64,000 nt of DNA, from NCBI RefSeq assembly GCF_014397025.1, contig NZ_JACJUO010000001.1, positions 1,908,501 through 1,972,500 of the forward strand, in the 5' to 3' direction. Both the position numbers and the translations under genes were made by a program. The DNA is from Ochrobactrum sp. Marseille-Q0166. Lineage in GTDB: Bacteria; Pseudomonadota; Alphaproteobacteria; Rhizobiales; Rhizobiaceae. Numbering within the stretch: the first letter of the stretch is position 1; every line of letters starts with the position of its first letter. Below are positions 53,265-63,869 of the stretch, piece after piece. The notes below the pieces were generated by a model that saw only the letters and a list, made by a program, of their open reading frames with translations, was not told the origin of the DNA and made no database searches.

Positions 53265-55916
53265 ATGCGTACTGAAACCGGCCAGACATTCCGTCTAGAA
53301 AATTATCGCCCGACACCTTACGCGATTCCTGAAACGAAACTCGAATTCACACTTGAGCCCGAGAAAACCATCGTTCGCGCCGAGCTGACTATTGAGCGTC
53401 GCGCCGGAACGGCTGCCGGAACGCCGCTTGTTCTGGATGGTGACGAACTGAAATTCGTCAGTATCAGCGTGGATGGAAAGGCGCTGAATGATAACAGCTA
53501 CTCCGTGACGCCGGATAAGCTCGAAATCACCGATCTTCCCGAGACTGAGCGTTTTACGCTTGAAATCGTCACCGAGGTTAACCCGACCACGAACCGGCAG
53601 CTTTCCGGGCTTTATCGTTCAAGTGATGTCTATTGCACGCAATGCGAGGCAGAAGGTTTTCGACGCATCACCTATTATTATGACCGTCCGGACGTTCTCT
53701 CAGTTTATACTGTGCGTATTGATGCCGAAAAAGCAGCCGCCCCGATATTACTGGCGAATGGCAACCCCGTAGACCACGGTGCTGTTGCGGGAAATAACGC
53801 CAGACATTTTGCCGTTTGGCACGACCCGCACCCCAAGCCCTCTTATTTGTTTGCCCTTGTAGCTGGTTCGCTTGATGTGCTGAAAGACCATTTCACGACA
53901 CAATCAGGCCGCTCCGTTGATCTCGCCATTTATGTGGAGCAAGGCAAAAAAGATCGCGCTCTTTACGCTATGGACGCGTTGAAGCGTTCCATGCGTTGGG
54001 ATGAGGAAAAGTTTGGCCGCGAATATGACCTTGATGTCTTCAATATCGTTGCCGTCTCGGACTTCAACATGGGGGCTATGGAAAACAAGGGCCTCAATGT
54101 CTTTAATGACAAATATGTGCTGGCCGACCCGGAAACAGCAACAGATGTTGATTACGCTGGCATAGAAGCCGTCATCGCGCATGAATACTTCCACAACTGG
54201 ACCGGCAACCGCATAACTTGCCGCGACTGGTTCCAGCTATGTCTCAAGGAAGGCCTGACGGTTTACCGTGACCATGAATTTTCGGCCGACCAACGCTCAC
54301 GCCCGGTAAAACGCATTGCAGAAGTGAAAATACTCAAAGCACAGCAGTTCCCGGAGGATAGCGGTCCTCTTTCACATCCGGTGCGACCGCGTGAATATAG
54401 CGAGATCAACAATTTCTATACGGCAACTGTTTATGAAAAAGGCTCTGAAGTCGTGCGCATGATCCGCACGATCATCGGCCCGGAGCTTTTCCGTAAAGGC
54501 ATGGATCTCTATTTCGAACGCCATGATGGCGATGCCGCAACCATTGAAGACTTTATCAAAGTTTTTGCCGATGTCTCTGGCCAGGACTTCTCGCAATTTG
54601 CGCTATGGTATGATCAGTCGGGCACACCAAAGGTTGAAGCGAGCTTTGATTTTGATGCCGCAAAAGAAACTTACACCATCAGTCTCACACAATCACTCGC
54701 CCCTACTCCCGGTCAGCCGCTAAAAAAGCCGATGCATATCCCGATCGCCTTTGGTCTGTTGGGATCGGATGGCAAAGATATTCAACCATCCTCTGTCAAC
54801 GGTGGCGATGTGCAGGACGGCGTTATTCATCTGCATCGTGCGTCAGAAACAATCACGTTTCATGGAATAAAGGAACGCCCGGTCCCATCGCTGCTGCGAG
54901 GTTTCTCCGCACCTATCAATTTGGTCTTGCCACTTAGCACGCAAGACCGAGCCTTCCTCGCTCTCAACGACAGCGATCCGGTTGCCCGCTGGCAGGCTCT
55001 GACCGGCATCTTCACGCAAACCTTGCTTGAAGGCGCCAAACGAGTACGTGGAGGCTACCAGCCAGAGACTGATACCAAAATTATCGAACTAGCCGGACGC
55101 ATTGCCTCTGACGAGACGCTTGATGCCGCCTTCCGTGCGCTGTGTCTTACCCTGCCAAGTGAAAGCGACATCGCCCGTGAGATGGGCGAGAATGTTGACC
55201 CGGATGCAATCTTTGCAAGCCGCGACCACCTGGTCAATGCAATTGGCTCCACATATGCGAAAGACTTCGCATCACTTTACACGCGTCTGGAACAGCAGGA
55301 GCCATTCTCTCCTGATGCGCTCTCTGCGGGTAAGCGTGCGTTGCGGAATGTGCTGCTCGATTATCTTAGCCGTTACGAGAATAGCCCGGCGCGTGCTGCG
55401 CAGCAGTTCGCCGACGGTGACAACATGACCGAACGGGCAGCCGCCTTGAGCGTGCTGGTGCATCGCTTCGGCGATAGCGACGAAGCTCAAAGGGCGCTTG
55501 CATCGTTTGAAACACGCTTTGGTAATGATGGTTTGGTGATGGACAAATGGTTCATCGTGCAGGCAACCCGACCGGGAGATAAAACCCTTGAAGCGGTTCG
55601 CGCTCTGACGAAACACAAGCTGCATTCATTTGATAATCCGAACCGCGTACGCGCATTGATCGGTGCATTCTCGGCAAGCAATCCAACAGGCTTCAACCGG
55701 AAGGATGGTGCGGCTTACAGTTTCTTTGCCGATATCATTCTGGCAATAGACCCAGAAAATCCGCAACTCGCAGCGCGCCTTCTCACAGCATTGCGGTCGT
55801 GGCGTTCGCTGGAAGACACCCGTCGTGAACATGTTCGTGCAGCCCTCGCCCGCATTGCAGGAACGCAGAAGTTGTCAACTGATCTTCGGGACATCGTCGA
55901 CAGAACGCTCGTTTGA
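53265..55916 (+). CDS. pepN: Aminopeptidase N
   Basis: 883 residues from ATG 53265 (the frame starts eight codons earlier). Exopeptidase motif GAMENKGLN and zinc site HEYFHNWTGNRITCRDW with the second Glu in LKEGLTVYRD (about residues 305-330). The C-terminal helical PepN domain (DUF3458 and superhelix) is complete. It trims N-terminal residues from peptides in the cytoplasm. No signal peptide. A terminator follows immediately. Confidence 0.95.
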   Translation: MRTETGQTFRLENYRPTPYAIPETKLEFTLEPEKTIVRAELTIERRAGTAAGTPLVLDGDELKFVSISVDGKALNDNSYSVTPDKLEITDLPETERFTLEIVTEVNPTTNRQLSGLYRSSDVYCTQCEAEGFRRITYYYDRPDVLSVYTVRIDAEKAAAPILLANGNPVDHGAVAGNNARHFAVWHDPHPKPSYLFALVAGSLDVLKDHFTTQSGRSVDLAIYVEQGKKDRALYAMDALKRSMRWDEEKFGREYDLDVFNIVAVSDFNMGAMENKGLNVFNDKYVLADPETATDVDYAGIEAVIAHEYFHNWTGNRITCRDWFQLCLKEGLTVYRDHEFSADQRSRPVKRIAEVKILKAQQFPEDSGPLSHPVRPREYSEINNFYTATVYEKGSEVVRMIRTIIGPELFRKGMDLYFERHDGDAATIEDFIKVFADVSGQDFSQFALWYDQSGTPKVEASFDFDAAKETYTISLTQSLAPTPGQPLKKPMHIPIAFGLLGSDGKDIQPSSVNGGDVQDGVIHLHRASETITFHGIKERPVPSLLRGFSAPINLVLPLSTQDRAFLALNDSDPVARWQALTGIFTQTLLEGAKRVRGGYQPETDTKIIELAGRIASDETLDAAFRALCLTLPSESDIAREMGENVDPDAIFASRDHLVNAIGSTYAKDFASLYTRLEQQEPFSPDALSAGKRALRNVLLDYLSRYENSPARAAQQFADGDNMTERAAALSVLVHRFGDSDEAQRALASFETRFGNDGLVMDKWFIVQATRPGDKTLEAVRALTKHKLHSFDNPNRVRALIGAFSASNPTGFNRKDGAAYSFFADIILAIDPENPQLAARLLTALRSWRSLEDTRREHVRAALARIAGTQKLSTDLRDIVDRTLV

Positions 55917-55919
55917 TTC

Positions 55920-55946
55920 GCGAATCAGCTCAATGATTCGCCTTTT
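55920..55946 (+). terminator. pepN terminator
   Basis: GCGAATCA/TGATTCGC stem with a 6-nt loop, then CTTTTC, starting 3 nt after the pepN stop. Confidence 0.8.
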
Positions 55947-56311
55947 CATCAAATCCTGCCTTAGTTCAGGCCGGATTTGATCGTTCCCTTAATATTCAGG
56001 CAAAGCAGCATAAAACCTGAAAAGGCTTATGGCTTTTATGAGTCTTTTCAGGATGTTAGATAAGCGCGCTCGTAAACCGATTCCGCTTAAGATATTGAGA
56101 TTGAACAGAAAATCTGAACACTGGAATTGTGTTTTTTACATCTCGTTAACGAATTCGCTGGACAGCACGAATCACTTTTGATTCAGTAGCTTTATTCGGA
56201 GACGGCGTATTCCGAAAAATTTCGAGTAGAAATTTCAGTTCACACAGTTCCGGGCGGACAGCGCTTCTTGCGTATTCTAGAACTGTTTTGATACATCAGA
56301 GGGGCCTGTAG
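55947..56311. other. Region upstream of the PleC-like kinase with two further hairpins
   Basis: Two stem-loops follow the pepN terminator: ATCAAATCC/GGATTTGAT (55948-55981) and CCTGAAAAGGCT/AGTCTTTTCAGG (56016-56052, one mismatch). Neither ends in a T-run, so neither is a clean terminator. The remaining ~260 bp presumably hold the kinase promoter. No gene seen. Confidence 0.45.
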
Positions 56312-58666
56312 ATGGCGAGCACCGACGCGTATAACGCGACGGCGGAGAATAATCGTGACTCCGGCGGCAAGAGAAAGAAAGGCAGGCTTTCAGGTCACGC
56401 CAAACTTCTCGCAGGCCCTGCATATGGAAAATTTATGGCCGTTGAACCTGCTCTGCGCCGTCTTGTTCCTGCTCTTATTATTATTTTTCTGATTATACTT
56501 GGTGTGGCGCGTGTTTTCTCAATGCTTTCCTGGCGTGAAGACATTGAGCTTCAGCACAAAGCAGCTCTCTCTGCCGCAACGGCCAATCTGGCGCAAATGA
56601 TTGAACGTGCTGCCAATGGCATGCAGGCTGGCGTACAAATGTCGCCCAAAGATCTCGACGATACGATTGCCGAATTTCGTTCCCGCGGGCTTTCCTCCAG
56701 CGGAATGACCGTCGCTCTCGTTAATGACGACTCGGTCATAATCACCGCATCCGGGCCTTCGACAGACATTGTCGGAAAAAGAGCTGACGATGTTTTCAGT
56801 GACATTCAACCTCTCTTCATGTTTGCAGAGCGTGCAGGCGTTCTGACAATCGTGATGAATGGCGAAGTTGCTTTTGGAACGGTTTCAAAACCGATTACGG
56901 TTCCTTACGCGATCATTGCAGCTGAACCGGAAAAAACAATATTTGCAGAATGGAAACGTGCAGTATCGCTGAATGTAACACTCTTCGCCGGCACGACTGG
57001 CGTGATGTTTGCCATTCTCTATGCCTATTTTAGTCAGGCAGCGCGCGCTCGTGAAGCCGACGATCTCTCGGGCCAAATCCAGCGCCGTATTGATATGGCT
57101 CTGGCGCGTGGACGTGGCGGTCTTTGGGACTGGGATATGGCACGCGGGCGCATATACTGGTCGCGATCGATGTATGAAATGCTGGGCTACGAAGCGCAGG
57201 ATGCTGTTCTCGCTTTTGGCGATGTATCGGCCATCATCAATCCAGAAGACGGTGATCTCTATTCCATTGCGGAGCAGGCTGCGGCCGGCGATATTTCGCA
57301 TGTGGACCGTGTTTTCCGTATGCGTCACGCTGACGGCTCATGGGTATGGATGCGCGTTCGTGCCGAGATCGCCGCCGAAAACGAGCTACATCTTGTCGGC
57401 ATAGCTTTTGACGTCAGCGAACAACATCGCTTTGCACAGCAGACGGCAGAGGCTGACATGCGCATACGCGAGGCTATTGAAAATATTTCCGAGGCCTTCG
57501 TACTCTGGGATGCCAATAATCGTCTGGTCATGGCGAACTCCAAGTTCAGTGAATATGCAGGTCTTCCAGTCTGGACATTGAAACCCGGCGTACCGCGCAA
57601 TGAAGTTGATGCGCATACGCGGCCTTTCAGCTTCGAACGTCGCATGGCGAATGAGCATAATCGCGCAGGCGGTCAGACCTTTGAACGCCAGTTGAGCGAT
57701 GGCCGCTGGCTTCAGGTCAACGAACGCCGCACCCAGGACGGTGGTCTCGTTTCCATTGCGACCGATATCACCCAGATCAAGCAGCATCAGGAACGTCTCG
57801 TCGATAGCGAACGGCGCCTGATGGCAACCATTCACGACCTTTCAATTGCGCGGAAAGGCGAACGCGACCGCGTGCGTGAGCTTTCAGAACTGGCGCGTAA
57901 ATATGGTCAGGAAAAAGAGCGTGCAGAAGCTGCAAACCGCTCAAAATCCGAATTCCTCGCTAACATGTCCCACGAGTTGCGAACGCCGCTCAATGCAATC
58001 ATCGGCTTCTCGGAAATGATTCAGGCTGGCACATTCGGCCCGCTCGGATCGGATCGTTATGAGGAGTATATCAACGATATCCATACGAGCGGTAACTTCC
58101 TGCTCAACGTTATCAATGACATTCTCGATATGTCGAAGATTGAAGCCGGTCATTTCTCACTAGATCGCGAGGAAATTGATCTCTGTCCGTTGATCAAAGA
58201 AACCGTACGCATGATTTCGTTACAAGCCGATGAGAAGAACATCACGGTTGAAACCCGGATAGAAGACAATATGCAACTCAACGCTGACCGTCGTGCGGTT
58301 AAGCAGGTGCTGATCAACCTTCTGTCCAATGCGGTGAAATTTACTTCTTATAATGGCCATATCACCGTGCGCGCACGCAAAACCGGATCAGCCCTGTTCA
58401 TGACTATTCAGGATACAGGCGTCGGCATTCCAAAGTCTGCACTCAAGAAAATCGGCCAGCCCTTTGAGCAGGTGGAAAATCAGTTCACCAAAACGCATAG
58501 CGGTTCAGGCCTTGGCCTCGCGATCACACGCTCACTCGCTGAATTGCATGGCGGCTGGTTGCGCATCCGTTCTACGGAAGGCGTTGGAACCATTGTTGCA
58601 GTCTGCATTCCAGACCGCAAACAGTGGTCTGCGACTAATCCCGGCACAGCAATTCACGCAGCTTGA
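56312..58666 (+). CDS. pleC: PAS-domain hybrid-less sensor histidine kinase, PleC-like
   Basis: 784 residues. Helices near 45-70 and 213-240 bracket a periplasmic sensor. Two PAS-like domains follow ([46 protein letters not shown]). The HisKA box [14 protein letters not shown] (His554) and HATPase N, G1, G2 boxes ([24 protein letters not shown]) are intact, with no receiver domain. Extended HisKA similarity ([12 protein letters not shown]) is that of the PleC/DivJ/PdhS family that sets DivK phosphorylation. The pepN-pleC-glnE-degP order I recall from Sinorhizobium supports PleC; the name stays an inference. Confidence 0.75.
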   Translation: MASTDAYNATAENNRDSGGKRKKGRLSGHAKLLAGPAYGKFMAVEPALRRLVPALIIIFLIILGVARVFSMLSWREDIELQHKAALSAATANLAQMIERAANGMQAGVQMSPKDLDDTIAEFRSRGLSSSGMTVALVNDDSVIITASGPSTDIVGKRADDVFSDIQPLFMFAERAGVLTIVMNGEVAFGTVSKPITVPYAIIAAEPEKTIFAEWKRAVSLNVTLFAGTTGVMFAILYAYFSQAARAREADDLSGQIQRRIDMALARGRGGLWDWDMARGRIYWSRSMYEMLGYEAQDAVLAFGDVSAIINPEDGDLYSIAEQAAAGDISHVDRVFRMRHADGSWVWMRVRAEIAAENELHLVGIAFDVSEQHRFAQQTAEADMRIREAIENISEAFVLWDANNRLVMANSKFSEYAGLPVWTLKPGVPRNEVDAHTRPFSFERRMANEHNRAGGQTFERQLSDGRWLQVNERRTQDGGLVSIATDITQIKQHQERLVDSERRLMATIHDLSIARKGERDRVRELSELARKYGQEKERAEAANRSKSEFLANMSHELRTPLNAIIGFSEMIQAGTFGPLGSDRYEEYINDIHTSGNFLLNVINDILDMSKIEAGHFSLDREEIDLCPLIKETVRMISLQADEKNITVETRIEDNMQLNADRRAVKQVLINLLSNAVKFTSYNGHITVRARKTGSALFMTIQDTGVGIPKSALKKIGQPFEQVENQFTKTHSGSGLGLAITRSLAELHGGWLRIRSTEGVGTIVAVCIPDRKQWSATNPGTAIHAA

Positions 58667-61606
58667 TTATCCGATAAGCCGTTCGAAGCTTGCCCGAACA
58701 TTTGCAGCCAGTTCGTCAACATGGTGTTCGACACGAGCGATGTCCGGTAGTTCGGCCGCGCGGCACAGAAGATCGACCATTCCCGGAATAAACTCTTCGC
58801 GTGCTGCGTCACTTCCCAGACATAGCCGAATGGTCTGGCTTAGATTGGTATAAAAGCGATGCGCTTGAACGAGATCATCGATCGTCTTCGGGTCAGCGAA
58901 TGATGGATCAAGGCTCGCCAGCACGTCCTCTGTTGCCAAGGGGCGTGGGTGCTTTGTCACTTTTCCAATCAAAACAGCAAACTGTGCAATGAACTCCAGA
59001 TCGACAATACCTCCGGGCTTCAGCTTGAAATCCCAATCGTCACGTGGTGGCTTTTGTTCGTAAATAAGATCGCGCATTTCACGAACATCTTTGGCAATTT
59101 TCTGTGTATCAGCCCTGCTCGACAAAACATCATCAATTTCATCCTTGATGAAATCAATGAAATCCGCGTCGCCATGAATTGGGCGCGCGCGTGTGAGTGC
59201 CATATGCTCCCATGTCCATGCCTCACTGCGCTGATATTTGCCAAAGGACTCAATATGGGTCGCAACCGGACCTTTATTGCCAGATGGACGCAATCGCATA
59301 TCAACTTCATAAAGCACACCCTCAGCGGTTGGCGCAGACAAGGCTGCAATCAAACGCTGTGTCAGCCGAATATAATATTGCGAAGGAGCCAAAGGCTTTT
59401 CACCATCCGACTCGTCTGCATCCTTGTCATGGTCATAAAGCAGGATCAGATCGACGTCAGAACCGGCGGTCAGCTCTCGGCTGCCAAGTTTGCCCATGGC
59501 AAGCAATGCGACTTTAGCGCCCTTCACCTTTCCATGGCGGCGTTGCAGTTCAGATTCAACGGCTTCAAATGCCTTGCCGACCATCAGTTCGGCCAGATCA
59601 GAAAAGGCGCGTCCCGCCCGCACGCCATCAATGGCGCCGGTGAGCAAACGAACACCAATCAGGAAACGATGCTCGGCGGCGAAAATCCTCAGGCGATCGA
59701 GTACCTCCTCGTAATCACTTGCTGATCCGAGAAATACGCGCAGCCGTTCTTCGAGATAATTGCGCGTCGGCATTTCAGAAAAAATTGCCGGGTCGAGAAG
59801 CCCATCAAAGACATGCGGATTGCGTGTTATGACCTCAGCCAGCCGGGGGGCAGCACTCATAATCATCACAAGAAGATTGAGAAGACGAGGATTTGACTGC
59901 AACAGGCTGAAAAGCTGAATGCCCGACGGCAGCCCTTGCAGGAAGCTATCAAACCGCAAAAGCGATTCATCGGCGCGTTTTGTTGCCGCAAAAGCTTGTA
60001 AAAGGGCTGGCGTCAGTTCGGTAAGACGCTCACGCGCTTCAGCGGATTGCGTGGCCCGATAACGGCCAAAATGCCATGTACGGATAACACGACATATGTC
60101 ACTGGGCCGTTCGTAGCCCATAGAAGCCAGCGTTTCCAATGTGTCCGGATCATCCACGTCACCGGTGAAAACCAGATTGCCGCTGGATGAGCCAAGTTCG
60201 GGTGCCTGCTCAAAAAGTGCAGCATAATGCTTTTCCACGACTTTGAGCGCCGATAAAAATACGTCAGAAAACTTTGCCGGATCGCTATAACCCATCATAT
60301 GCGCGACACGGGCAAATCCTTCATCATCTTCGGGAAGAATATGAGTCTGCTCGTCGGCAATCATCTGGATACGATGTTCTACGTCACGCAGAAAATAATA
60401 TTCCTTGGCGAGTGCATCACGCGCCTTTTCCGTAATCCAGCCTCGCTCGGCCAGTCTTCCCAACATCGGAACGGTCTGGTTGCCGCGCAGTTCAGGGAAG
60501 CGTCCCCCTGCAATCAATTGCTGCGTTTGCACAAAAAACTCGATCTCGCGAATACCTCCGCGGCCAAGTTTTACATTATGCCCACGTACGGCGATATCGC
60601 CGTGGCCTTTATGTGCGTGTATCTGGCGCTTGATCGAATGAACGTCAGCAATAGCTGCATAATCGAGATATTTGCGCCAGACATAAGGGGCCAGTTCTGC
60701 CAGAACCTGCAAGCCGGCTTCACGATCACCCGCCACCGGACGCGCCTTGATCATTGCAGCACGTTCCCAGTTCTGACCACGCCCTTCATAATAATGAAGG
60801 GCGGCTCCAACGGGTATTGCCAACGGCGTTGACCCCGGATCAGGGCGCAAACGCAGATCAACGCGAAAGACATATCCGTCAGCGGTGCGATCCTGCAAAA
60901 TACGGACCAGGCGGCGTGTCAGCCGCGAAAACGTGTCAACACATTCATAAGGATCAATAATCGCCGGGCGCTCTGAATCAATGAAAACAATCAGATCAAT
61001 ATCGGAAGAATAGTTCAGCTCACGGGCACCAAACTTGCCCATGCCAAGCACGATCCAGCCACTTTCCTTTTCAGGATTGTCCCGGTCCACAAGTTTGAGC
61101 TTGCCAGCGCTATCTGCTTCGCGAAGAAGAAAGCGGATCGCAGCACCAGTGCACGCTTCCGCAAGATCAGTCAGCCAGCCAGTCGTTGCCTCTGTGTTGA
61201 AAATCTGTGCCAGATCGCAAAGCGCAATCAGCACATGCGCCGCACGCTTTCGCTCACGCAAACCGGTCATCAGAGTGGCTTCGCTAACGCCATCTTCTGT
61301 GCCGGAATTTGAAATTTCCGCAAGCACTTCTGCCAGCGCTTCTTCAGGCGCTTTGGACGCAAGCTTGTCAAGGATGCGCGGCTGCCGGATCAACGATTCA
61401 CGGATAAATGGCGAAAGATCTAGAACTGCCGACAGAAACTTCTGCGCTTTATCGTTGCGCAAAAGCTCGACAACAGTTTTGGCTTCTTCGTCCTGCGCCC
61501 GTTCGTTAAGATCAGCCAGATAAGAACGTGCTCTCTCGGGATCAAGTGGCGTCAGACCACAAAGGTTTCGATCAAAGAAGAGTGCCTTTGCGTCGCCAGC
61601 TGCCAT
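58667..61606 (-). CDS. glnE: Bifunctional glutamine-synthetase adenylyltransferase/adenylyl-removing enzyme
   Basis: 979 residues from ATG 61606 (GAGGGG upstream; the frame is open six codons more). Two nucleotidyltransferase domains are intact: GARELNYSSDIDLIVFID in the N-terminal adenylyl-removing half and GSRELTAGSDVDLILLYD in the C-terminal adenylylating half. GlnE adjusts glutamine synthetase activity to nitrogen status with PII. Its stop abuts that of the convergent kinase with zero spacing. It lies 27 bp after the sensor kinase gene, so RR-HK-glnE may be one operon. Confidence 0.93.
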   Translation of the reverse strand: MAAGDAKALFFDRNLCGLTPLDPERARSYLADLNERAQDEEAKTVVELLRNDKAQKFLSAVLDLSPFIRESLIRQPRILDKLASKAPEEALAEVLAEISNSGTEDGVSEATLMTGLRERKRAAHVLIALCDLAQIFNTEATTGWLTDLAEACTGAAIRFLLREADSAGKLKLVDRDNPEKESGWIVLGMGKFGARELNYSSDIDLIVFIDSERPAIIDPYECVDTFSRLTRRLVRILQDRTADGYVFRVDLRLRPDPGSTPLAIPVGAALHYYEGRGQNWERAAMIKARPVAGDREAGLQVLAELAPYVWRKYLDYAAIADVHSIKRQIHAHKGHGDIAVRGHNVKLGRGGIREIEFFVQTQQLIAGGRFPELRGNQTVPMLGRLAERGWITEKARDALAKEYYFLRDVEHRIQMIADEQTHILPEDDEGFARVAHMMGYSDPAKFSDVFLSALKVVEKHYAALFEQAPELGSSSGNLVFTGDVDDPDTLETLASMGYERPSDICRVIRTWHFGRYRATQSAEARERLTELTPALLQAFAATKRADESLLRFDSFLQGLPSGIQLFSLLQSNPRLLNLLVMIMSAAPRLAEVITRNPHVFDGLLDPAIFSEMPTRNYLEERLRVFLGSASDYEEVLDRLRIFAAEHRFLIGVRLLTGAIDGVRAGRAFSDLAELMVGKAFEAVESELQRRHGKVKGAKVALLAMGKLGSRELTAGSDVDLILLYDHDKDADESDGEKPLAPSQYYIRLTQRLIAALSAPTAEGVLYEVDMRLRPSGNKGPVATHIESFGKYQRSEAWTWEHMALTRARPIHGDADFIDFIKDEIDDVLSSRADTQKIAKDVREMRDLIYEQKPPRDDWDFKLKPGGIVDLEFIAQFAVLIGKVTKHPRPLATEDVLASLDPSFADPKTIDDLVQAHRFYTNLSQTIRLCLGSDAAREEFIPGMVDLLCRAAELPDIARVEHHVDELAANVRASFERLIG

Positions 61607-61633
61607 GATCCCCTCAGCATTCAATATTCAGAA

Positions 61634-63031
61634 CTAACCGTCTTTCGGCAAGGGAAACTCTAATACGGCCCGTAAGCCCGGCCCATTGTCTTCCAGACGC
61701 AGAGCGCCACCGTGCAATTTCATGACAGCCTTGGCAAGACTTAAACCAAGCCCTGATCCCGGCTGTGTACGGCTTTCTTCAAGACGGACAAAACGCTCCG
61801 TTGCCTGATCGCGTTTATCTTCCGGAATACCCGGACCATTATCGGCAACAACAATGCGGACCCATTGCGGATCACGCTCCATTGTCAGCGTTACGACAGC
61901 GGAGTTTTCACCACTCAGCGCATATTTGATCGCATTGTCCACGAGGTTCGAAACCGTCTGCCCCACCAACTCACGATTAATGCGCAGAGGCACATCGTCC
62001 AGCATACCAAGCGTAAGCTGAACACCTGAATCTTCCGCAACGGGCTCGTACATTTCAGCCACATCGCGAACGATTGGAGCCACAGGCATATCATCAAGGT
62101 TCTCTGACGAATAACCTGCTTCGAGACGAGAAATCATCAGGATCGCACTGAATGTACGGATCAACTGATCGGATTCGCCAATAATATCCTCGAGCGCCGC
62201 ACGATATTCCGGCCCAGCTTTCTTCCCAGACAGAGCTTCTTCAGCACGATTGCGCAGACGCGTAAGCGGTGTCTTGAGATCATGGGCAATATTATCGGAA
62301 ACCTGTTTCAGGCCCTCGTTCAACTCGAGAATGCGCCCAAGCATAACATTCAGATTGCCAGACAAGCGGTCGAACTCGTCACCTGAACCATTGACAGGCA
62401 GTCGCCCGGTGAGATCACCGTCCATAATGCGCTGCGATGCACGCGACATGTCATCAATACGCTTGAGTGCCCGGCGGCCAACAAAAAACCAGATCAGAAG
62501 GGCACCAGCCCCCATAATACCAAGTGCCAGCATCAGCGAACTGCGAACAAGATCGCGGAAGCGTTCAGGTTCGCCAAGATCACGACCAACCAGCAGGCGC
62601 ATACCATTGGGCAACGCAATCACCACAGCAATCGCGCGGTGCTCGGTTTCTGTTCCTTGTTCGCCATAGCGCCGGTACTTGAACGCCCGTTCAACGATCC
62701 CGTCAGTATCAAGCACGCCCGGTTCCACGCCCTCGACATTGCCTGACAAAATACGCCCGGAAGGATCGGCAACGAGATAAAGATATGCACCCGGCTGCCG
62801 CGAACGATAATCAATCGTCCGAACAAGCTGGGGGATACCACCACGCGCATAGGCTTTGCCAATGCTTGCAACTTCCTCGCCCAGCGCTTCCTGTGTCTGA
62901 CTGTTGATCATTGAAGCCGAAAGATTGGTCATATAGAAGACCAGAGCCACTGCCCCAACAGCAAACAAAAGAAGGTAGAGCGCAGAAAGGCGCGCAGCCG
63001 TGGTGCGCATGAGCGCAGAAAAACGGCTCAT
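61634..63031 (-). CDS. Two-component sensor histidine kinase (EnvZ/PhoR-like)
   Basis: 465 residues. Two membrane helices (about 15-36 and 163-185) flank a ~125-residue periplasmic domain. A HAMP region (RIDDMSRASQRIMDGDL) precedes the HisKA box DNIAHDLKTPLTRLRNR with His250. HATPase boxes NLVDNAIKYA, DNGPGIP and GSGLGLSL are complete. The start overlaps the response regulator stop by 4 bp. Signal unknown. Location just upstream of a DegP-type protease would suit envelope stress, but that is inference. Confidence 0.88.
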   Translation of the reverse strand: MSRFSALMRTTAARLSALYLLLFAVGAVALVFYMTNLSASMINSQTQEALGEEVASIGKAYARGGIPQLVRTIDYRSRQPGAYLYLVADPSGRILSGNVEGVEPGVLDTDGIVERAFKYRRYGEQGTETEHRAIAVVIALPNGMRLLVGRDLGEPERFRDLVRSSLMLALGIMGAGALLIWFFVGRRALKRIDDMSRASQRIMDGDLTGRLPVNGSGDEFDRLSGNLNVMLGRILELNEGLKQVSDNIAHDLKTPLTRLRNRAEEALSGKKAGPEYRAALEDIIGESDQLIRTFSAILMISRLEAGYSSENLDDMPVAPIVRDVAEMYEPVAEDSGVQLTLGMLDDVPLRINRELVGQTVSNLVDNAIKYALSGENSAVVTLTMERDPQWVRIVVADNGPGIPEDKRDQATERFVRLEESRTQPGSGLGLSLAKAVMKLHGGALRLEDNGPGLRAVLEFPLPKDG

Positions 63032-63741
63032 CCTTCCACCTTGGCATCAACGGCAGAGGCTTTTGTACGCGCAGCTTTGAGCATATAACCAGCGCCGCGA
63101 ACGGTATGCAGAAGCGGGCCGTCAAAGCCCTTTTCAATCTTTGAGCGCAATCTCGAAATATGCACGTCGATCACATTTGTCTGCGGATCAAAATGATAAT
63201 CCCAAACGTTTTCGAGCAACATCGTGCGCGTGACAACCTGGCCCGCATGACGCATCAGATATTCGAGAAGACGAAATTCGCGCGGCTGTAGTGTTATGTC
63301 CACATTCTGTCTGCGTGCCGTGTGCGCCAGACGGTCCAGTTCCAGATCACCGACACGATAAATCGTGTCGGCTTCGCGTGGGCTTGAGCGACGTTGTAAA
63401 ACTTCCACACGCGCCAGCAATTCAGAAAATGCATAGGGCTTGGTAAGATAATCATCGCCACCAGCGCGCAAGCCGGTCACACGATCATCCACTTCTCCAA
63501 GGGCAGAAAGGATAAGAACCGGAGTTTTCATGCCTTTGGCACGCAAGCCTGCGACCACTGAAAGTCCGTCACGCTTCGGTAACATGCGATCAACGACAAG
63601 AACATCATAATTGCCATTTTCCGCAAGTGCGTAACCAGTCTCACCGTCGCCCGCAATATCCGCAGAGTGGCCGGCCTCGCTAAAGGCCTTCTCAAGATAA
63701 CGGGCCGCTTCGCGGTCATCTTCAATAACGAGAATTTTCAT
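63028..63741 (-). CDS. OmpR/PhoB-family response regulator
   Basis: 237 residues. Receiver domain with acidic pocket DD (8-9), phospho-acceptor D51 (VVDRMLP) and K101 (LTKPYAF). The C-terminal winged helix has DLELDRLAHTARRQNVDITLQPREFRLLEYLM and VIDVHISRLRSKI. It binds DNA as a dimer after phosphorylation by the coupled kinase. The gene is cotranscribed with it (ATGA overlap). Confidence 0.93.
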   Translation of the reverse strand: MKILVIEDDREAARYLEKAFSEAGHSADIAGDGETGYALAENGNYDVLVVDRMLPKRDGLSVVAGLRAKGMKTPVLILSALGEVDDRVTGLRAGGDDYLTKPYAFSELLARVEVLQRRSSPREADTIYRVGDLELDRLAHTARRQNVDITLQPREFRLLEYLMRHAGQVVTRTMLLENVWDYHFDPQTNVIDVHISRLRSKIEKGFDGPLLHTVRGAGYMLKAARTKASAVDAKVEG

Positions 63742-63869
63742 GGCTCTATCCCAAAACAGGCGACGACGGTTGCAAAAACAATAGGTTGTCAGGCAAAATG
63801 AAGCAATGGCAGACGGGTTATCCGCCTGCCATTATGTTTTGATAGGTTAATCAATCAAAAGCTCCAAGC

